A stretch of 64,000 nt of DNA from Streptomyces sp. NBC_01408 (lineage in GTDB: Bacteria > Actinomycetota > Actinomycetes > Streptomycetales > Streptomycetaceae): contig NZ_JAPEPJ010000003.1 of assembly GCF_026340255.1 (NCBI RefSeq), forward strand, positions 558,001 to 622,000, given 5' to 3'. Under the pieces are notes generated by a model. That model saw only the letters and a list, made by a program, of their open reading frames with translations, ran no database searches and was not told where the DNA came from. Made by a program: the position numbers and the translations under genes. Positions 59,691 to 64,000 of the stretch are shown here, piece by piece (the stretch's first letter is position 1; every line of letters starts with the position of its first letter).

Positions 59691-61208
59691 CGACGGGACC
59701 GCGCAGCCCGAGGTGGTGGCCGGGAGGGGGGCGGGGACGCCCAGGGTCGGGATGCCGAGCATGACGCCCGCGGGCTGGGCCGGGGCGGCGTTGCGCTTCT
59801 CCCAGGCGTCGCCGGCGCGGGTGCGGCGTACGGTCAGGGTCGGGCCCTCGGCCAGCAGGTGGTGCGGGGCCGCGTAGGTGATGTCCACCGTGACCACGTC
59901 GCCCGGGCGGACCTCCGACTCCGGCTTGGTGAAGTGCACGAGGCGGTTGTCGGGGGCGCGGCCGGAGAGCCGGTGCGTCGCGCCGTCCTTGCGGCCCTCG
60001 CCCTCGGCGACCATGACCTCCAGGGTGCGGCCGACCTGCTTCTTGTTCTCCTCCCAGGAGATCTCCTCCTGGAGGGCGACCAGGCGCATGTAGCGTTCCT
60101 GCACGACCTCCTTGGGGATCTGCCCGTCCATGTCGGCCGCGGGGGTGCCGGGGCGCTTGGAGTACTGGAAGGTGAAGGCGTTCGCGAAGCGGGCCTCGCG
60201 CACGGCGTGCATCGTCTGCTGGAAGTCCTCCTCCGTCTCACCGGGGAAGCCCACGATGATGTCGGTGGAGATCGCGGCGTGCGGGATCGCGGCGCGGACC
60301 TTCTCGATGATTCCGAGGAAGCGCTCCTGGCGGTACGAGCGGCGCATGGCCTTCAGGATCGGGTCCGAGCCGGACTGGAGCGGCATGTGCAGCTGCGGCA
60401 TCACGTTCGGGGTCTCGGCCATGGCCGCGATCACGTCGTCGGTGAAGTCGCGCGGGTGCGGGGAGGTGAAGCGGACCCGTTCCAGGCCCTCGATCTGGCC
60501 GCAGGCGCGCAGCAGCTTGCTGAAGGCCTCGCGGTCGCCGAGGTCGGAACCGTAGGCGTTCACGTTCTGACCGAGCAGGGTGATCTCCGAGACGCCCTCG
60601 GCGACCAGCGCCTCCACCTCGGCGAGGATGTCGCCGGGACGGCGGTCCTCCTCCTTGCCGCGCAGCGCCGGAACGATGCAGAAGGTGCAGGTGTTGTTGC
60701 AGCCGACGGAGATCGAGACCCAGGCGGCGTACGCGGACTCGCGGCGGGTCGGGAGCGTGGAGGGGAAGGCCTCCAGCGACTCGGCGATCTCGACCTGCGC
60801 CTCTTCCTGGATGCGGGCGCGCTCCAGCAGCACGGGGAGCTTGCCGATGTTGTGCGTACCGAAGACGACGTCGACCCAGGGGGCGCGCTTGACGATCGTG
60901 TCGCGGTCCTTCTGGGCGAGGCAGCCGCCGACGGCGATCTGCATGCCGGGGCGCTTCGTCTTCATCGGGGCGAGCCGGCCGAGGTTGCCGTACAGCTTGT
61001 TGTCGGCGTTCTCACGGACCGCGCAGGTGTTGAAGACCACGACGTCGGCATCGCCGTCGGAGCCCTCGGGCGCGCGGACGTAGCCCGCGTCCTCCAGCAG
61101 ACCGGAGAGTCGCTCGGAGTCGTGCACGTTCATCTGGCACCCGTAGGTGCGCACCTCGTAAGTTCCCTTAAGGTCCACTGCCGGGCTCCGGTCGCTGCTG
61201 CTGGTCAT
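59685..61208 (-). CDS. miaB: tRNA-2-methylthio-N6-dimethylallyladenosine synthase
   Basis: This 507-residue radical-SAM methylthiotransferase starts at ATG 61208 ([20 protein letters not shown]). The UPF0004 domain has Cys in [36 protein letters not shown] and VGGCLAQKD, which hold the second Fe-S cluster. The radical-SAM CxxxCxxC is [20 protein letters not shown]. The TRAM domain lies near [20 protein letters not shown]. The C-terminal ~45 residues ([20 protein letters not shown]) are an actinobacterial addition whose coding DNA runs into a tandem repeat. It acts on i6A37 made by MiaA. Confidence 0.96.
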   Translation of the reverse strand: MTSSSDRSPAVDLKGTYEVRTYGCQMNVHDSERLSGLLEDAGYVRAPEGSDGDADVVVFNTCAVRENADNKLYGNLGRLAPMKTKRPGMQIAVGGCLAQKDRDTIVKRAPWVDVVFGTHNIGKLPVLLERARIQEEAQVEIAESLEAFPSTLPTRRESAYAAWVSISVGCNNTCTFCIVPALRGKEEDRRPGDILAEVEALVAEGVSEITLLGQNVNAYGSDLGDREAFSKLLRACGQIEGLERVRFTSPHPRDFTDDVIAAMAETPNVMPQLHMPLQSGSDPILKAMRRSYRQERFLGIIEKVRAAIPHAAISTDIIVGFPGETEEDFQQTMHAVREARFANAFTFQYSKRPGTPAADMDGQIPKEVVQERYMRLVALQEEISWEENKKQVGRTLEVMVAEGEGRKDGATHRLSGRAPDNRLVHFTKPESEVRPGDVVTVDITYAAPHHLLAEGPTLTVRRTRAGDAWEKRNAAPAQPAGVMLGIPTLGVPAPLPATTSGCAVPSS

Positions 61209-61290
61209 GGAACAAGGGTAGGCGCTGCCGCAGAGGCCTCCGGTCGCCCGGGCCGTGACAGGAGTGCGGGCGGGTGGCAGGATCGCAGGC

Positions 61291-62286
61291 ATGCCTCTCG
61301 TACCGCCCCGGATCAGCAGGCGCCACGCCCTGCAGGGGATCGTGGCGGTGCTGGCCGTGCTCGCCGCCCTGGTGTGGTGGCTGCGGCCCTTCGGCGAGCC
61401 GGACCTCAAGGGCGAGCTGACCTTCAGCACGGGCGTGCGGACCGGGGTGTACCACCGGTACGGGCAGCTGCTGGAGCAGGAGCTCAAGCAGGACATGCCC
61501 GGGGTCGGGGTCCGGCTGGAGACCAGCGAGGGCTCGCAGGAGAACCTCCAGCGGGTGGCCGACGGGGAGGCCGACTTCACGGTGGCGACGGCCGACGCGG
61601 TCGCCAAGTACCGGCTCGACGGGAAGCCCGGCTCGCAGCTGCTGCGCGGCTGCGCACGGCTCTACGACGACTACGTGCAGCTGGTGGTGCCGGCCGGGTC
61701 CCCGGTGCAGTCGGCCCGTGACCTGCGGGGCAAGCGGGTCGCCGTCGGCCAGGCGGGGTCCGGGGTGCGGCTCATCTCGGAGCGGCTGCTGACGGCGGCG
61801 AAGCTGGACCCGGCGCGGGACATCACCTCGGTGTCGATAGGGATCGACACCATGCCGGCCGAGCTGGAGGCCGGGCGGATCGACGCGTTCTTCTGGTCCG
61901 GCGGCCTTCCGACCAACGCGGTGCGGGAGCTGTCGGAGCGGTTCGAGATCCGGCTGGTGCAGCTCGGCGACCTGGTGGAGCAGCTCCAGGGCAGCGGGAG
62001 CCCGGCGCGCTACTACCGGGCGGCGGTGATGCCGCAGGACGCGTACGCGTCGGCGCGCAACACCACGGCGGTGGCGACGGTGGCCGTGCCGAACCTGCTG
62101 GTGACCAAGGAGGATACGGACCCCGAGCTCACGGAGCAGTTCACCCGGACCGTGATCGCCAGCCGCGACCGCATCGGGCGCCAGGTGCACGCGGCGCAGC
62201 TGGTGGACCTGCGAACGGCCATCTACACGGATCCGCTGGAGCTGCACGAGGGCGCGGGCCGGTACTACCGCTCGGTCAAGCCCTGA
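61291..62286 (+). CDS. TAXI family TRAP-type solute-binding protein (orphan)
   Basis: This 331-residue protein starts at ATG 61291 ([20 protein letters not shown]), with one N-terminal hydrophobic segment after an RR pair, either a membrane anchor or an uncleaved or Tat-like signal. The binding domain matches the TAXI family: [60 protein letters not shown] and [21 protein letters not shown] proteins deliver solutes to fused TRAP permeases. None is encoded here, so the partner is elsewhere or the protein acts alone, perhaps as a sensor. It is divergent from miaB over an 82-bp gap. Confidence 0.88.
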   Translation: MPLVPPRISRRHALQGIVAVLAVLAALVWWLRPFGEPDLKGELTFSTGVRTGVYHRYGQLLEQELKQDMPGVGVRLETSEGSQENLQRVADGEADFTVATADAVAKYRLDGKPGSQLLRGCARLYDDYVQLVVPAGSPVQSARDLRGKRVAVGQAGSGVRLISERLLTAAKLDPARDITSVSIGIDTMPAELEAGRIDAFFWSGGLPTNAVRELSERFEIRLVQLGDLVEQLQGSGSPARYYRAAVMPQDAYASARNTTAVATVAVPNLLVTKEDTDPELTEQFTRTVIASRDRIGRQVHAAQLVDLRTAIYTDPLELHEGAGRYYRSVKP

Positions 62287-62377
62287 CGTTTCCGGTCAGG
62301 CCCTGACCTTCACGCGCCGGCCTTCCCGCCGTCCCGCCATCTGACCGTCCCGCCGTCCGGCCGTCCCGCCGGCGGTC

Positions 62378-63364
62378 TCAGGACGGCAGCAGCATCAGCG
62401 CCGCCGCGGCCGCGCCGATCAGGCCGGCGTGGGTGCCCAGGGCCGCCGGTACTACCTGGAGGTCCTGGACGAAGGACAGCGTGGCGTAGGCGGCGAGGTG
62501 GGTGCGGACCGGCGTGAAGAGGGTGTCGCCCGAGGCGGCGACCCCGCCGCCGATGACCGCGATGTCCGTCTCGACGAGGGTCGCGGTCGCCGCGATGGCC
62601 GCGGCCAGGGCGCGGCCCGCGCGGTCGAAGGCCGCCAGGGCCACGGGGTCGCCGGCCTCGGCCGCCGTCGCCACGCCCGCCGCCGTGGCGTCGTCGGCGG
62701 GGGTCCAGCCCTGAGCCAGGGCCCAGCCCGCGATCGCCGTGCCCGAGGCGATGGACTCGACGCAGCCGCGGCCGCCGCAGACGCAGGGGTCGCCGTCGAA
62801 GGCCACGCTGATGTGACCGATGTGGCCCGCGTTGCCGGTGGGGCCGGGGTGGAGCTGGTTGTTCAGGATGAGGCCGCCACCGACGCCCGTGGAGACCACC
62901 ATGCAGAGCGCGTTCGCGTGGCCGCGGGCGGCGCCCAGCCAGTGCTCTGCGGCGGTCATCGCGACGCCGTCCCCTGCGAGCACAGTGGGAACGTCGGCCC
63001 CGTGGGCAGCCAGCTGCTCGGCGACCCGGTCCTGGAGCGGGAACTCCCGCCAGGCCCCGATGTTGACCGGGCTCACCGTGCCCCGGGAGGCGTCCACCGG
63101 GCCGGCGCTGCCGATGCCGCAGCGGACCACCGAGGGCCACAGCTCAGAGCCGGACAGGTCCGCGATGACCTCGGTCACCGCGGCCATGACGGCGTCCGCG
63201 TCGGCGTCCCGTGGGGTCGGGGTGCGGGTGGTGGCCGTCATCGTGCCGTCGGGGTGCACCAGCGCACCGGCGATCTTCGTGCCGCCGATGTCGATCGCCA
63301 CCGTCGGGCCTGCGGCCGAGGCCGCGGCGCGCGGTGCGGGGAACGGGGCGGTGGGGGTGATCAC
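62378..63364 (-). CDS. ROK family sugar kinase (glucokinase-like)
   Basis: This 328-residue protein starts at GTG 63364 (VITPTAPFPAPRAAASAAGP). The ATP phosphate loop is VAIDIGGTKIAGALV. The catalytic Asp is in VLAGDGVAMTAAEHWLG. The ROK signature STGVGGGLILNNQLHPGPTG and the zinc-binding HIGHISVAFDGDPCVCGGRG, with CVES, are complete. It likely phosphorylates glucose or a related sugar. The LacI-type regulator gene upstream ends 21 bp before it, so the two form an operon and the regulator probably responds to the same sugar or its derivative. Confidence 0.92.
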   Translation of the reverse strand: MITPTAPFPAPRAAASAAGPTVAIDIGGTKIAGALVHPDGTMTATTRTPTPRDADADAVMAAVTEVIADLSGSELWPSVVRCGIGSAGPVDASRGTVSPVNIGAWREFPLQDRVAEQLAAHGADVPTVLAGDGVAMTAAEHWLGAARGHANALCMVVSTGVGGGLILNNQLHPGPTGNAGHIGHISVAFDGDPCVCGGRGCVESIASGTAIAGWALAQGWTPADDATAAGVATAAEAGDPVALAAFDRAGRALAAAIAATATLVETDIAVIGGGVAASGDTLFTPVRTHLAAYATLSFVQDLQVVPAALGTHAGLIGAAAAALMLLPS

Positions 63365-63385
63365 GGTGGCGGCTCCAAAAAGGGG

Positions 63386-64000
63386 TCAGGATTCAGTATG
63401 CGCCGGGGGAGCCCCGGTGCTCTCGCGGGGCTCCAGCCGGGGACGCTCGCTCTCGCGGACCCTCGGCGGGCTTCCCGCGAGGACGGCGAGGAGCTCCTGC
63501 GCGGCGAGCCGCCCGAAGCCCGCGGTGTCGCGCACCAGGGCGGTGAGCCGGGGGTGGGTGACCCGGCAGAGCGCGGAATCGTCCCAGGCCACGATCGAGA
63601 GCCAGCCGGGCACGGGAATGCCCAGCTCGGCGGCGACCGCGCTGCCCGCCACGGCCATCACGTCGTTGTCGTAGATCAGCGCCGTGGGGGGCGCGGGTTC
63701 GGCGAGGACCCGGCGGGTGGCCGCCGCGCCCTCGGCGTCGGAGTAGTCGGTGACCACCGAGCGCACCTGGTCCGGGCCGAGCCCGCGGCGCGCCGCCTCC
63801 GTGTGCAGGGACTCCATGCGGCGGGCCGTGTGGGCGAGGCCGGGCAGCCCGGCAACGTGGACGATCCGGCGGTGGCCGAGCCCGTACAGGTGGTCGAGGA
63901 CCTCGGCCATGGCCCCCGCGTCGTCCGCCGCGACCGAGGAGACGGTGGCGGCGGGCCGTCCGGGCCCGGCCTCGCCGACGGTGACCGCGGGCAGGGCCAG
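63386..64000 (-). CDS. LacI family regulator, effector-binding domain (truncated by window)
   Basis: Only the C-terminal ~204 residues are in the window; the frame stays open to the edge and the DNA-binding domain lies outside. Typical LacI/GalR features are present: MAEVLDHLYGLGHRRIVHVA, RRMESLHTEAARRGLGPDQV, PTALIYDNDVMAVAGSAVAA, PGWLSIVAWDDSALCRVTHP and LVRDTAGFGRLAAQELL. The last 25 residues end in a Glu/Arg-rich tail. It probably regulates itself and the adjoining ROK kinase in response to a sugar. Confidence 0.93.
   Translation of the reverse strand: MALPAVTVGEAGPGRPAATVSSVAADDAGAMAEVLDHLYGLGHRRIVHVAGLPGLAHTARRMESLHTEAARRGLGPDQVRSVVTDYSDAEGAAATRRVLAEPAPPTALIYDNDVMAVAGSAVAAELGIPVPGWLSIVAWDDSALCRVTHPRLTALVRDTAGFGRLAAQELLAVLAGSPPRVRESERPRLEPRESTGAPPAHTES

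Overview
The window is chromosomal DNA from a Streptomyces or a very close actinobacterium. The DNA is very GC-rich, genes strongly prefer G or C at the third codon position, and GTG starts are common. It carries a HrdB-type principal sigma factor with a Lys/Ala-rich tract, and a WhiH sporulation regulator of the expected 295 residues. From memory, the gene order (citrate synthase pair, two-component system, parE, hrdB, whiH, recQ, rnhB, nrdJ-nrdR, lexA, hflX, rsh, dapF, miaA, miaB) matches one core region of the S. coelicolor chromosome. I could not check this. I see no tRNA, rRNA, prophage, insertion sequence or CRISPR array.

Layout. 1-7.3 kb: a CobW-type GTPase start, two divergent citrate synthase-like genes (one with an apparent one-base frameshift, the other carrying an N-terminal DNA-binding domain), a CitA/CitB-type two-component system, and a DUF485 plus sodium:solute symporter pair. 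Together they look like a carboxylate sensing, uptake and metabolism locus. 7.5-14.4 kb: parE, a small CxxC protein, a secreted trypsin-like protease, hrdB and whiH. 14.5-26.1 kb: a fused ABC transporter, an NrtR-like Nudix regulator, a glycogen-debranching-like enzyme, a DUF4192 protein, a RecQ helicase with a phosphoribosyltransferase-like tail, two uncharacterised proteins and rnhB. 26.5-32 kb: a DUF4173-type membrane protein, an ADP-ribosylglycohydrolase, a histidine phosphatase, a YdbC-like protein and an arylamine N-acetyltransferase. 32.2-39.1 kb: nrdJ and nrdR, then divergent lexA and a DinG-like helicase, forming a DNA precursor and DNA damage block with visible NrdR and LexA sites.

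39.2-48.2 kb is the most unusual part: a compact NRPS-independent siderophore (NIS) operon on the minus strand, in the order diaminobutyrate-type aminotransferase, IucA/IucC synthetase, GNAT acyltransferase, second IucA/IucC synthetase. It lacks the decarboxylase and N-monooxygenase found in hydroxamate siderophore loci. The first synthetase is preceded in frame by about 940 residues of repeat-encoded Pro/Ala/Gly-rich sequence, including a 21-residue tandem repeat in about 13 copies and a 181-bp direct duplication. The aminotransferase and the second synthetase carry shorter repetitive tails.

48.5-64 kb is housekeeping again: a lipoprotein protease, hflX, a secreted M1 peptidase, an RSH-type ppGpp enzyme, dapF, a small membrane protein, miaA, two tiny genes (one MT0933-type antitoxin-like), an extradiol-dioxygenase-like protein, miaB, an orphan TAXI-type binding protein, a ROK sugar kinase and the effector domain of a LacI-type regulator cut by the window edge. 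Many gene ends are marked by strong G+C hairpins. Functions are inferred from motifs and remembered family features; no database search was possible.
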